From: Deinococcus sp. | GTDB taxonomy: Bacteria > Deinococcota > Deinococci > Deinococcales > Deinococcaceae | Direction of reading: 5' to 3' | DNA length: 11,074 nucleotides | Assembly (NCBI RefSeq): GCF_025362455.1 | Contig: NZ_JANYGJ010000060.1 | Location: 1-11,074 of the forward strand | Shown here: positions 6,007 to 11,074 of the stretch, one piece after another | How the letters are laid out: each line of letters begins with the position of its first letter | Position numbering within the stretch: position 1 is the stretch's first letter | The notes under the pieces: generated by a model | Told to the model about the DNA's origin: nothing | What the model saw: the letters and a program-made list of their open reading frames with translations, nothing else | Database searches by the model: none | Position numbers and translations under genes: made by a program

Positions 6007-6287
6007 CCAGTCCACTCGCGGCTATCCTCGGCACGCTGGCGGGCACGCCGCGCACCATGCCCGAACTCGCCCGCAGCCTGGGCAGCACCCCGCAGGCGCT
6101 GGAGGGGATGCTCCGCACCTTGTACGCTGGTGGCTACGTACAGGAGGCCGTGCAGGGCAACGGCGACTGCTCGTGCAACGGGTGCAGCTTGAAGAGTATG
6201 TGCCGCAATTTCGGCGACGAGACGCCGGAATTTCACCTGCTGCGGCTGACGGAGCGGGGGGAGAAGTACCTGACGCGGCTGGGGTGA
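6003..6287 (+). CDS. feoC: FeoC-like small winged-helix protein with a four-cysteine motif
   Basis: The 94-residue protein begins with a winged-helix-like segment (about 5-50: ILGTLAGTPRTMPELARSLG, then TPQALEGMLRTLYAGGYVQE) and then has cysteines at 56, 58, 61 and 67 (C-X-C-X2-C-X5-C). FeoC of enterobacteria is a similar small winged-helix protein with four cysteines in its wing that can bind an iron-sulfur cluster. It is thought to regulate FeoB stability or transcription of the operon. The cysteine spacing here differs from the E. coli pattern, so identity as FeoC rests on fold, cysteines and position. The ATG overlaps the feoB stop (ATGA, 6003-6006). The tail after the cysteines (FHLLRLTERGEKYL) completes the domain. 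It is the last gene of the operon; a CTGAAGC/GCTTCAG inverted repeat with a long loop (6296-6335) follows. Confidence 0.8.
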   Translation: MTSPLAAILGTLAGTPRTMPELARSLGSTPQALEGMLRTLYAGGYVQEAVQGNGDCSCNGCSLKSMCRNFGDETPEFHLLRLTERGEKYLTRLG

Positions 6288-6366
6288 GGTGGCATCTGAA
6301 GCGTGTTTTCGGGGACGTTGCTTTTTGGGCTTCAGCACGTTGCTTATGCGAATGACCCCCACCCCC

Positions 6367-6402
6367 CAGCGGACAGGCCCGATAGGTGCCGTTCTGCCCA
6401 AG
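6367..6402 (-). repeat. Dispersed 36-bp repeat, copy 2
   Basis: Reverse complement matches 485-520 at 29 of 36 positions without gaps. On the minus strand it contains GGCAGAACGGCACCTATC followed by GGGCCTGTCCGCTG. It lies directly before a G/C hairpin, as copy 1 lies directly before a GCTGCGCAGC palindrome. Confidence 0.5.
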
Positions 6403-6449
6403 ACGCCCCCGCCCCGGTGGGGCGTAACTGGCCACAGGTTCGGGGGCGG

Positions 6450-6498
6450 CCCCTCACCTCTCTTGATAAGGTTATGTGTCAATAGAACCTTGGAGGGG
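6450..6498. other. Nested inverted repeat, possible structured RNA or terminator
   Basis: Two stems are nested: CCCCTC (6450-6455) with GAGGGG (6493-6498), and inside it AAGGTT (6468-6473) with AACCTT (6486-6491), with a 12-base loop. The outer and inner stems are separated by 12 bases on one side and one base on the other. No T-run follows. It leads straight into R1 copy A and is absent before R1 copy B, where an 11-bp CCGGTGGGGCG (also at 6414-6424) is joined almost directly to R1. Confidence 0.35.
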
Positions 6499-6623
6499 GT
6501 TTGTCGCTCCGCTATGGATGGTACTTCCACGTCGGCCCAGACGCACTACTCTTCGCCGCGTTCTCCACATAGTGGCCGGTTGGGTAGGGCGCCCGTGCTC
6601 CGCATTCGCCCATAACTGACTTC
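6494..6623 (+). repeat. Dispersed repeat R1, copy A (130 bp)
   Basis: This segment aligns with 10945-11074 over 130 bases without a gap, with about 21 differences (84% identity). Conserved blocks are GTCGCTCCGCTATGGATGG, a CCAC-N3-GTGG mini-hairpin whose loop differs between copies while the stem is kept, and AGGGCGCCCGTGCTCCGCAT with an internal GGGCGCCC palindrome. Both copies contain a 33-codon open frame from the shared ATG to a shared TAA, but differences fall evenly over the three codon positions, so coding is unlikely. The right limit is set by the end of the window in copy B. Confidence 0.85.
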
Positions 6624-6650
6624 GCTGGAAAGTAGTGGTCTACTTCAGCG
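6623..6650. repeat. Imperfect hairpin at the end of R1 copy A
   Basis: CGCTGGAAAGTAG (6623-6635) pairs with CTACTTCAGCG (6640-6650) across a 4-base loop, with a two-base bulge. It is followed by AAAAA on the plus strand, so on neither strand does a T-run follow the hairpin; it is not a standard terminator. It could be an end of the R1 element or a separate palindromic unit; the window ends before the same place in copy B. Confidence 0.5.
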
Positions 6651-6694
6651 AAAAACAGCGTCTGCGTGAACGTTTTCGACCCCTCTACCTTTAT

Positions 6695-6776
6695 GGGAGA
6701 GGGGCGCTGCGAAGCAGCAGGGTGAGGGTGGTGAGCGCAAGCGAATGCCCTGATCTGTTCTTACCTCCCACTTCCC
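6695..6776 (+). repeat. Dispersed palindromic repeat R2, copy 1
   Basis: About 84% identical to the reverse complement of 9391-9472, with two single-base gaps. It can fold: GGGC (6702-6705) with GCCC (6747-6750), and GCTGCG (6706-6711) with CGCA-A-GC (6736-6742, one bulge). It ends in a CCCACTTCCC stretch just before the -10 box of the FMN reductase gene, so it forms the immediate upstream DNA of that promoter. A related CCCACTTCC-rich stretch occurs at about 8113-8132 before patB. Confidence 0.8.
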
Positions 6777-6777
6777 G

Positions 6778-6783
6778 TATCCT
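6778..6783 (+). promoter_or_regulatory. -10 element of the FMN reductase-pseudouridine synthase unit
   Basis: TATCCT lies 7 bases before the ATG at 6791, with only CGCCCCA between and no Shine-Dalgarno sequence. This again fits a leaderless mRNA. The promoter abuts R2 copy 1. Confidence 0.45.
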
Positions 6784-6790
6784 CGCCCCA

Positions 6791-7366
6791 ATGAACTTCA
6801 CCATCCTCTCGACCTCGCTCAGCCAAGGCAGCCGCAGCCGGGTGCTGGCCCGCCTGGCATCGGAACGGCTGACCGACCTCGGCCACACGGTCACGCTGCT
6901 CGACTTACGCGACTCACCGCTGCCTGCCTTCGACGACGACGCGGTGTATACCCACCCGGCGGTGCAGCCCTACCGCGACGCCATTCTGAACGCGGACGGC
7001 GTGTTGATCGCGCTGCCGGTCTACAACTGGGCCACCGGCAGCGGCGCTAAAAACCTGATCGAACTCACCGGCTCGCACAGCACCACGCGGGGCCTGAGCG
7101 CCGTCTGGTTCGACAAGGTGGTCACGTTTCTGGTGGCGGGTGGCCTGATGCACAGCTACGTGGCCCACCATCCCCTCGCCGTGGGACTTATGACCGACTT
7201 CAAATGCATCCTCAATCCGTACCACGTCTACGCCATCGGCACTGACTGGGAAGGCGACGAACTGATATCCCCAGTGCGAGAACGGCTGGACAAGACGCTG
7301 GATGTGGCGGTGGACCTCTCCGAGAAGTTGAGAGAGCGAACCTACACCTCCACCTGGGAAATGTGA
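6791..7366 (+). CDS. NADPH-dependent FMN reductase-like flavoprotein
   Basis: The 191-residue protein has the flavodoxin-like fold of the NADPH-dependent FMN reductase family (SsuE, ArsH and chromate reductase relatives). The N-terminal phosphate-binding loop is STSLSQGSRSRVLARLA (about 7-23), and the isoalloxazine-binding segment is ALPVYNWATGSGAKNLIE (74-91), very like the PxYNxxxxGxLKNxID motif of the family. The physiological substrate (flavin, quinone, azo compound or metal) cannot be told from sequence. The frame is open 52 codons further upstream, but those codons read through repeat R2, and the ATG at 6791 is where homology begins and lies 7 bases after a -10 box. Its TGA overlaps the GTG of the next gene, so the two are co-translated. 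Confidence 0.85.
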   Translation: MNFTILSTSLSQGSRSRVLARLASERLTDLGHTVTLLDLRDSPLPAFDDDAVYTHPAVQPYRDAILNADGVLIALPVYNWATGSGAKNLIELTGSHSTTRGLSAVWFDKVVTFLVAGGLMHSYVAHHPLAVGLMTDFKCILNPYHVYAIGTDWEGDELISPVRERLDKTLDVAVDLSEKLRERTYTSTWEM

Positions 7367-8097
7367 AGCCCCCCGTTCAAAAACCACAGGTCATCGTCGA
7401 GCACCCTGATTTCTACGTGCTGGACAAGCCCGCGCTGTGGCTGACCCATCCGGTGCGGGCGCGCTTCGACGTGCCGGACGTGCTGAGCTTCCTGCAACAG
7501 CACACGGGCGAGCCGGAGGTGGCCCCGCCGCACCGCCTGGACCGCGAGACGAGCGGCATCCAGATGTTCAGCCGCGACGCCGACGCCGCCCGCCTCTTCT
7601 TCACGCTGTTCAAGGAGCACCGGGTGCGGAAGACGTATCTCGCTATCGTCCACGGCTCGCCCGACTGGGACGAGTTCACCCTCGACGCGCCGCTGGACTT
7701 TATCGGCGTAGGTCCAGACAACGCCATCCAGATTCGCCAGGGCGTGATGCCGCAGGGCCGGGAGGCACTGACCGACTTCAAGGTCATGGGCCGTAAGCTG
7801 GGCTTCACGCTGCTCCGCGCCTTCCCCCGCTCCGGGCGGCTGCACCAGATTCGGGCGCACCTGGGGCACCTGGGCTTGCCGATGGTGGGCGACAAGATTT
7901 ACGGACGCGACCCGCAGGCGTTCCTCGACTTCATCGGGGCCGGGCAAACCGACGAGCTGACCCGCCGCCTGCTGCTGCCCCGCCAGGCGCTGCATGCCCA
8001 CGCCGTCACCTTTGCCTGGGACCGCGCGACGGTGAACGTGACCGTGCCGCTGGCAAGCGACTTGCAGGCGTTCTGGGACAATCTGGAAACAAAGTAG
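7363..8097 (+). CDS. RluA-family pseudouridine synthase
   Basis: The 244-residue enzyme isomerises uridine to pseudouridine in rRNA or tRNA. It has the family signature HRLDRETSG (57-65) with the catalytic aspartate D60, DKPALWLTHP (21-30) in place of the usual DKPxGxxVHP, RKTYLAIVHG (89-98) and the RNA-binding RLHQIRAHLGHLGLPMVGD (159-177) followed by KIYGRD. No N-terminal S4 domain is present, placing it nearer the RluA/TruC-type short members; the exact uridine target is unknown. The GTG start overlaps the TGA of the flavoprotein gene (GTGA, 7363-7366). No other start gives the complete N-terminal strand. No functional link between the two partners is evident beyond co-transcription. Confidence 0.9.
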   Translation: MKPPVQKPQVIVEHPDFYVLDKPALWLTHPVRARFDVPDVLSFLQQHTGEPEVAPPHRLDRETSGIQMFSRDADAARLFFTLFKEHRVRKTYLAIVHGSPDWDEFTLDAPLDFIGVGPDNAIQIRQGVMPQGREALTDFKVMGRKLGFTLLRAFPRSGRLHQIRAHLGHLGLPMVGDKIYGRDPQAFLDFIGAGQTDELTRRLLLPRQALHAHAVTFAWDRATVNVTVPLASDLQAFWDNLETK

Positions 8098-8191
8098 AGG
8101 CCATTAGCCCTGCCCACTTCCTACTTCCCACTCCTCTTTTCCCAGGTCCAAACCGAGCACTTTGGCGCTGTCGGCGCCCCACTCCCAGGAG

Positions 8192-8197
8192 TACACT
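8192..8197 (+). promoter_or_regulatory. -10 element of patB
   Basis: TACACT lies 6 bases before the ATG at 8204. An AGGAG (8187-8191) just before it could be read as a ribosome binding site, but 12 bases is a long spacing and the leaderless reading fits the other genes of this window. A TTTGGC at 8161 is too far away for a normal -35 box. Confidence 0.45.
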
Positions 8198-8203
8198 CCC
8201 GCC

Positions 8204-9385
8204 ATGACCGACACGCTCAGCTCGGCGCACCCCTACGACAACGTGCTCCCCGACTTACTGCGCCACGCCGACAACATGAAGTGGACCAAATACGGCCAGG
8301 ACGTGTTGCCGCTGTGGGTCGCCGACATGGATTTTCCGGTGGCTCCGGCCATTCTGGACGCCCTGCACCAGCGTCTGGAGCGCAGCCTCGGCTACTACCA
8401 GATGATGGGCGACCCCGACCTCAAGGCCCTGCTGATCGACAAGTTGGGCCGCGACGGCCTGACCGGCCTCAAACCGGAGGGGCTGAGCTTCCTGCCGGGC
8501 GTGGTGCCGGGCCTGTACGCCGCCGTCCAGGGCCTGACCGAACCCGGCGACGAGGTGCTGATCTTCACACCGAGCTACCCGCCGTTTCTGAGTGCCGTCA
8601 CCGACCACGGGCGCGTCTCCAGGGAAGTGCCGCTGCGCCTGACGCCCCAGGGCTACGAGCTGGACATGCCCGCCCTGGAAGGGGCTGTCACGTCCAGAAC
8701 AAAGCTGCTGATGCTCTGCCACCCGCACAACCCGACAGGCCGCGTCTGGACGGCGGACGAGCTGCGCGAGCTGGCCGACTTCGCCGCCCGGCACGAGCTG
8801 TACGTGGTCAGCGACGAGCTGCACGCCGACCTGCGCTTCTCCGACGCGCCCGCCTTCATCCCCTTTGCCAGCCAGGACGACGCCACCGCCCAGCGCACCG
8901 TCACCCTGACCGGCCCCTGCAAAACCTACAACGTGGCGGGCCTGGGCATCGGCGCCATGCTCAGCCATAACGCCGAGCTGGTGGCGCGGCTGGAACGCTC
9001 GGTCAAGGGCATCATGGGCCACCCCGGCGGCCTGAGCGTGACCATGTGGCGCTCAGCTTTAACTGGCGGCGCACAGTGGCGGACCCAGACCCTGGCCTAC
9101 CTTCAGGCCAACCGCGACTTCCTTGCGCAGTTTCTGGCGAGCGAGCTGCCGAGCGTGCCGTTCGCGGCGCCCCAGGCCACCTACCTCGCCTGGCTCGACC
9201 TGCGCGGCCACCCCCGCGCCGCCGACATCCAGCAGTTTCTGCTCGACGAGGCCAGAATCGCCCTCAACGACGGCCCCACCTTCGGCCAGGGCTACCAGGG
9301 CTTCGTCAGGTTGAACTTCGCCACCAGTCGGGAATTGCTGCAAGATGGGCTGGAGCGGCTGGCGGGGGCGGTAAAGGGGTTGTAG
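8204..9385 (+). CDS. patB: PatB/MalY-type C-S lyase (cystathionine beta-lyase-like aminotransferase)
   Basis: The 393-residue protein is a fold-type I PLP enzyme. It shows the MalY/PatB opening VLPLWVADMDFP (34-45), HPHNPTGRVW (173-182) with the PLP-contacting Asn, VSDELHADL (202-210) with the cofactor-binding Asp, the Schiff-base lysine K240 in GPCKTYNVAGL, and the C-terminal carboxylate-binding arginine in FVRLNFATS. PatB-type enzymes cleave C-S bonds of cystathionine and cysteine conjugates, giving homocysteine or thiols, pyruvate and ammonia. The usual motif is SSKTFNIAG; CKTYN is a mild variant. An upstream in-frame extension from 8162 would add 14 residues without homology; the ATG at 8204 is preferred because of the -10 box 6 bases before it. 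It stands alone in its transcription unit. In sulfur metabolism it could supply homocysteine to the cycle that MtnN serves, but that link is inference. Confidence 0.9.
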   Translation: MTDTLSSAHPYDNVLPDLLRHADNMKWTKYGQDVLPLWVADMDFPVAPAILDALHQRLERSLGYYQMMGDPDLKALLIDKLGRDGLTGLKPEGLSFLPGVVPGLYAAVQGLTEPGDEVLIFTPSYPPFLSAVTDHGRVSREVPLRLTPQGYELDMPALEGAVTSRTKLLMLCHPHNPTGRVWTADELRELADFAARHELYVVSDELHADLRFSDAPAFIPFASQDDATAQRTVTLTGPCKTYNVAGLGIGAMLSHNAELVARLERSVKGIMGHPGGLSVTMWRSALTGGAQWRTQTLAYLQANRDFLAQFLASELPSVPFAAPQATYLAWLDLRGHPRAADIQQFLLDEARIALNDGPTFGQGYQGFVRLNFATSRELLQDGLERLAGAVKGL

Positions 9386-9390
9386 GGAGT

Positions 9391-9472
9391 GGGAAGTGGG
9401 GAGTGTGAACAGAGAGAGGGCATGAGCTGCGCTCACTCCCCTCACCCTGCTGCTGCGCAGCGCCCCTCTCCC
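9391..9472 (-). repeat. Dispersed palindromic repeat R2, copy 2
   Basis: This copy is inverted relative to 6695-6776 and lies just after the patB stop. It forms a long hairpin: 9412-9416 with 9466-9470, 9418-9421 with 9462-9465 (one bulged A), then GCTGCGC (9426-9432) with GCGCAGC (9455-9461), giving 16 base pairs around a 22-base loop. It may serve to end patB transcription or protect its 3' end, though no T-run follows. The similarity to copy 1 continues, weakly, up to the edge of the insertion sequence at 9479. Confidence 0.8.
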
Positions 9473-9478
9473 AGAGGT

Positions 9479-9497
9479 CTTATCGTTACCCAGAAGT
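9479..9497 (+). repeat. Left terminal inverted repeat of the insertion sequence
   Basis: CTTATCGTTACCCAGAAGT, matching the right end at 18 of 19 positions. The transposase stop codon (complement of 9486-9488) and its last codons lie within it. Confidence 0.88.
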
Positions 9498-10880
9498 GGG
9501 ATAGAGGCTGACAGAGACGTCAAGATCAAGCAGCCAGGCGGCCTGAGTGAGCCAGGCCCAACCGCGCCAGAGGGTCTGCCAACCAGGGTCGCCGTCACGG
9601 CGGCGACCAATGAAGCCGCCGATCTGGGCAAGGGCGTGCCAGAAGGCCCGGAGCGTCAGATGTTCCGGAGCAGTGTTGAGGTGACGTTTACGAGCGACCA
9701 GCCGGATGAGGTCGAGGGCGATATAGCGCCGAGCCAGGTCATCTGGGTGGGTGCGGCTGAGCGAACGTAACGCCAGCAGGCGGGCTGCGACGGGCGAGAG
9801 CAACGCCAGGAGGCGTTGCAGACTCAGCGCCGTCTGGAGTTGCGAGGCTTCAAAGCGGCAGCCGGTCTTGAGCGCTTTGTGATACTCCTCGATCACCCAG
9901 CGGTGGGCGTACCAGACGACGATCTGTACAGTGTCCTGGACGGTATGCACCGGCACCGTGGTGAGCAAGATCCATTCCAGGTCGTCCACCACTGACCAGG
10001 CCCGCACCACCCACATCGTCAGTGCGGCGCCTTTGGGCGCCGGGGCATTCTTGGGTGGGCTGACGCTGAGCTGCTGGTAACTGACTTGCACCGTGACCGG
10101 CCCTGCCGGGTGTCCGGGACGTGCGGCCAGCTCCAGGTGGAGCTCGGCGACACTCGGCTGTGCCCGGATGACGGGAAACAGCGAGCCGACCTGAGCACCG
10201 ACTTTGACCTGCCGCGTCCGCGCTGCCCGTGCCACCAACTGCCACCCGGCAGCGACAGCACGCTGAAAGTATTTGAAATCGTCGCTGCCCCGGTCACTGA
10301 CCGACACCCACAGCGCCCCCGCCGGGGGCGCCCCACAGGCTTCGAGCGACTCGGCCCACACCTCACCTTCATTCCAGCGTTGGTAGCGCGCGGCGCGCAC
10401 TTCGCCTTGGCGCGAGGTGGTCCGTACCCAGGTCTGCTGGTGCGCCACACCCAGCACACCGAGGTCACACTGGTGCCCTCCGGGCACCACACTCAAGGTG
10501 GTCTGAACCTTGAGATGACCCTGGTCGTTTTTGGGTGCCTTCGCCAAGCCGCTGGTGTACGGGTGATGAGCAAAGTTCAGGTCCGTGCCGTCCTGAACGA
10601 ACAGCACCACACCAGGCACGGAGCGTGCCTGCTTCAGCGTCGCTTGCCAGACCGGCGCGTTGAGGTCGACTGGGCTGATCTGTGGGTTGCTCAGCAGCCG
10701 GTAGGCCGCTTTCAATCCAGCCCACCCACCACATTGCTGCGGCAACGATGCGTCTGGCTGTGTGGCCAACTGCGCGGCGACTTGCACCACCCGCTTGGTG
10801 CGTCGTGGATCACCTAAATCCGCTGCACCCCAGATCCCCGCCGCCCACGTCACTTCATCCTGCCATTGTGCCGTTGTCAT
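9486..10880 (-). CDS. IS4-family DDE transposase
   Basis: The 464-residue transposase catalyses cut-and-paste movement of the surrounding element. The N-terminal ADLGDPRRTKRVVQVAAQLA and CGGWAGLKAAYRLLSN are typical of the Tn5/IS50-like part of the IS4 family. The catalytic acids are D97 (VQDGTDLNF), D196 (VSDRGSDDF) and E331, the last inside a perfect YREK signature (Y324, R327, E331, K338) that defines IS4 members. Between the second Asp and the Glu lies the large beta-strand insertion expected for this group (about 225-320). The family length is normal and no frameshift is seen. The ATG at 10880 directly follows GAAGG, with no room for a normal ribosome binding spacing; a GTG ten codons on, preceded by AGGA, is an alternative start. 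All three catalytic residues are present, so it should be functional. Confidence 0.93.
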   Translation of the reverse strand: MTTAQWQDEVTWAAGIWGAADLGDPRRTKRVVQVAAQLATQPDASLPQQCGGWAGLKAAYRLLSNPQISPVDLNAPVWQATLKQARSVPGVVLFVQDGTDLNFAHHPYTSGLAKAPKNDQGHLKVQTTLSVVPGGHQCDLGVLGVAHQQTWVRTTSRQGEVRAARYQRWNEGEVWAESLEACGAPPAGALWVSVSDRGSDDFKYFQRAVAAGWQLVARAARTRQVKVGAQVGSLFPVIRAQPSVAELHLELAARPGHPAGPVTVQVSYQQLSVSPPKNAPAPKGAALTMWVVRAWSVVDDLEWILLTTVPVHTVQDTVQIVVWYAHRWVIEEYHKALKTGCRFEASQLQTALSLQRLLALLSPVAARLLALRSLSRTHPDDLARRYIALDLIRLVARKRHLNTAPEHLTLRAFWHALAQIGGFIGRRRDGDPGWQTLWRGWAWLTQAAWLLDLDVSVSLYPTSG

Positions 10881-10914
10881 CCTTCAGTCTCGGCTCTTCT
10901 TCGGTCGATGACTG

Positions 10915-10933
10915 ACTTGTGGGTAACGATAAG
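10915..10933 (-). repeat. Right terminal inverted repeat of the insertion sequence
   Basis: Reads CTTATCGTTACCCACAAGT on the minus strand and lies 34 bp upstream of the transposase ATG, so it would also contain or adjoin the transposase promoter. Confidence 0.88.
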
Positions 10934-10944
10934 CCGGTGGGGCG

Positions 10945-11074
10945 AGGGGGTTGGTCGCTCCGCTATGGATGGTACTTCCCAGTCGTCTCAGACGCCCTCT
11001 GTCTCTCAGCGTTCTCCACACCGTGGCCGCTGGCGTAGGGCGCCCGTGCTCCGCATCCGCCTATAACTGACTCC
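10945..11074 (+). repeat. Dispersed repeat R1, copy B, running to the window edge
   Basis: Aligns gaplessly with 6494-6623 at about 84% identity. It starts 11 bases after the insertion sequence; those 11 bases (CCGGTGGGGCG) also occur at 6414-6424, upstream of copy A, but there they are separated from R1 by about 70 bases. The repeat may continue beyond the window. Confidence 0.85.

Larger units (their letters stand above)
6288..6790. other. 500-bp gene-free region rich in repeats and stem-loops
   Basis: No gene is supported here. From left to right it holds a CTGAAGC/GCTTCAG inverted repeat (6296-6302 and 6329-6335), the 36-bp dispersed repeat (6367-6402), a GCCCC/GGGGC hairpin (6411-6423), a nested inverted repeat (6450-6498), the 130-bp repeat R1 (6494-6623), an imperfect 11-13 bp hairpin (6623-6650), the R2 repeat (6695-6776), and a -10 box for the next gene. 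The density of palindromes suggests several small mobile or structured elements inserted next to each other. Confidence 0.6.
9479..10933. mobile_element. Complete IS4-family insertion sequence, 1455 bp
   Basis: The element is bounded by terminal inverted repeats CTTATCGTTACCCASAAGT: 9479-9497 on the left and the reverse complement of 10915-10933 on the right, agreeing at 18 of 19 positions. One transposase gene fills it on the minus strand, with its stop codon inside the left repeat. The flanks (CCCAGAGGT on the left, CCGGTGGGG on the right) do not form a target duplication at 7-10 bp. The intact reading frame and matching ends suggest a recent, possibly active copy; the missing duplication suggests recombination between copies or loss of the original partner flank. 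Confidence 0.9.

Noticed and set aside
6472..6488. TTATGT half-site resembling the Deinococcus radiation/desiccation response motif
   Set aside because: Only the left half matches; the right half of the 17-bp palindrome is absent, and the site is about 300 bp from the next start codon.
6521..6617. Two 33-codon peptides encoded by the R1 copies (also 10971-11067), same length and same stop
   Set aside because: Differences are spread evenly over the three codon positions and replace many residues, so there is no sign of protein-level selection.
6623..6650. Hairpin followed by AAAAA considered as a terminator
   Set aside because: The homopolymer is A on the plus strand and precedes the hairpin as T on the minus strand, so neither direction has the hairpin-then-T-run order.

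Overview
The window is GC-rich bacterial DNA with short intergenic gaps, 4-bp start/stop overlaps and several genes whose start codon lies only 6-10 bases after a TANNNT element (the -10-next-to-ATG arrangement of leaderless mRNAs). Together with the feoA-feoB-feoC-like set, an HspR-type regulator and abundant small dispersed repeats, this suggests Deinococcus or a close relative; that assignment is inference from style and gene content, not from a marker gene.

Layout. 1-108: start of an unrecognised gene running off the left edge (minus). 109-622: gene-free, with a CRP-like palindrome and a 36-bp sequence that recurs at 6367-6402. 623-2378 (minus): a two-gene unit, an HspR/MerR-type regulator carrying two nearly identical DNA-binding domains and an acidic five-residue-periodic tail, overlapping a PPP-type metallophosphatase by 11 bp. 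2661-3380 (plus): mtnN, MTA/SAH nucleosidase. 3542-6287 (plus): a compact ferrous-iron uptake operon feoA-feoB-feoC-like, each pair overlapping by 4 bp, with a palindrome in the promoter. 6288-6790: about 500 bp without a gene, packed with stem-loops and two dispersed repeats (R1 and R2). 6791-8097: an NADPH-dependent FMN reductase-like flavoprotein overlapping an RluA-family pseudouridine synthase. 8204-9385: a PatB/MalY-type C-S lyase. 9479-10933: a complete IS4-family insertion sequence with an intact transposase and 19-bp terminal inverted repeats. 10934-11074: a second copy of R1.

Functionally the genes are mostly housekeeping: stress regulation (HspR unit), methyl-cycle salvage (MtnN), Fe(II) uptake (Feo), RNA modification (pseudouridine synthase), sulfur amino acid metabolism (PatB). 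I see no phage, CRISPR, toxin-antitoxin or defence system. The most unusual items are the double-headed HspR-like protein with its minisatellite-encoded acidic tail, and the two families of short repeats, one of which (R2) keeps a long hairpin in both copies. The insertion sequence sits between an R2 copy and an R1 copy and lacks a recognisable target duplication.
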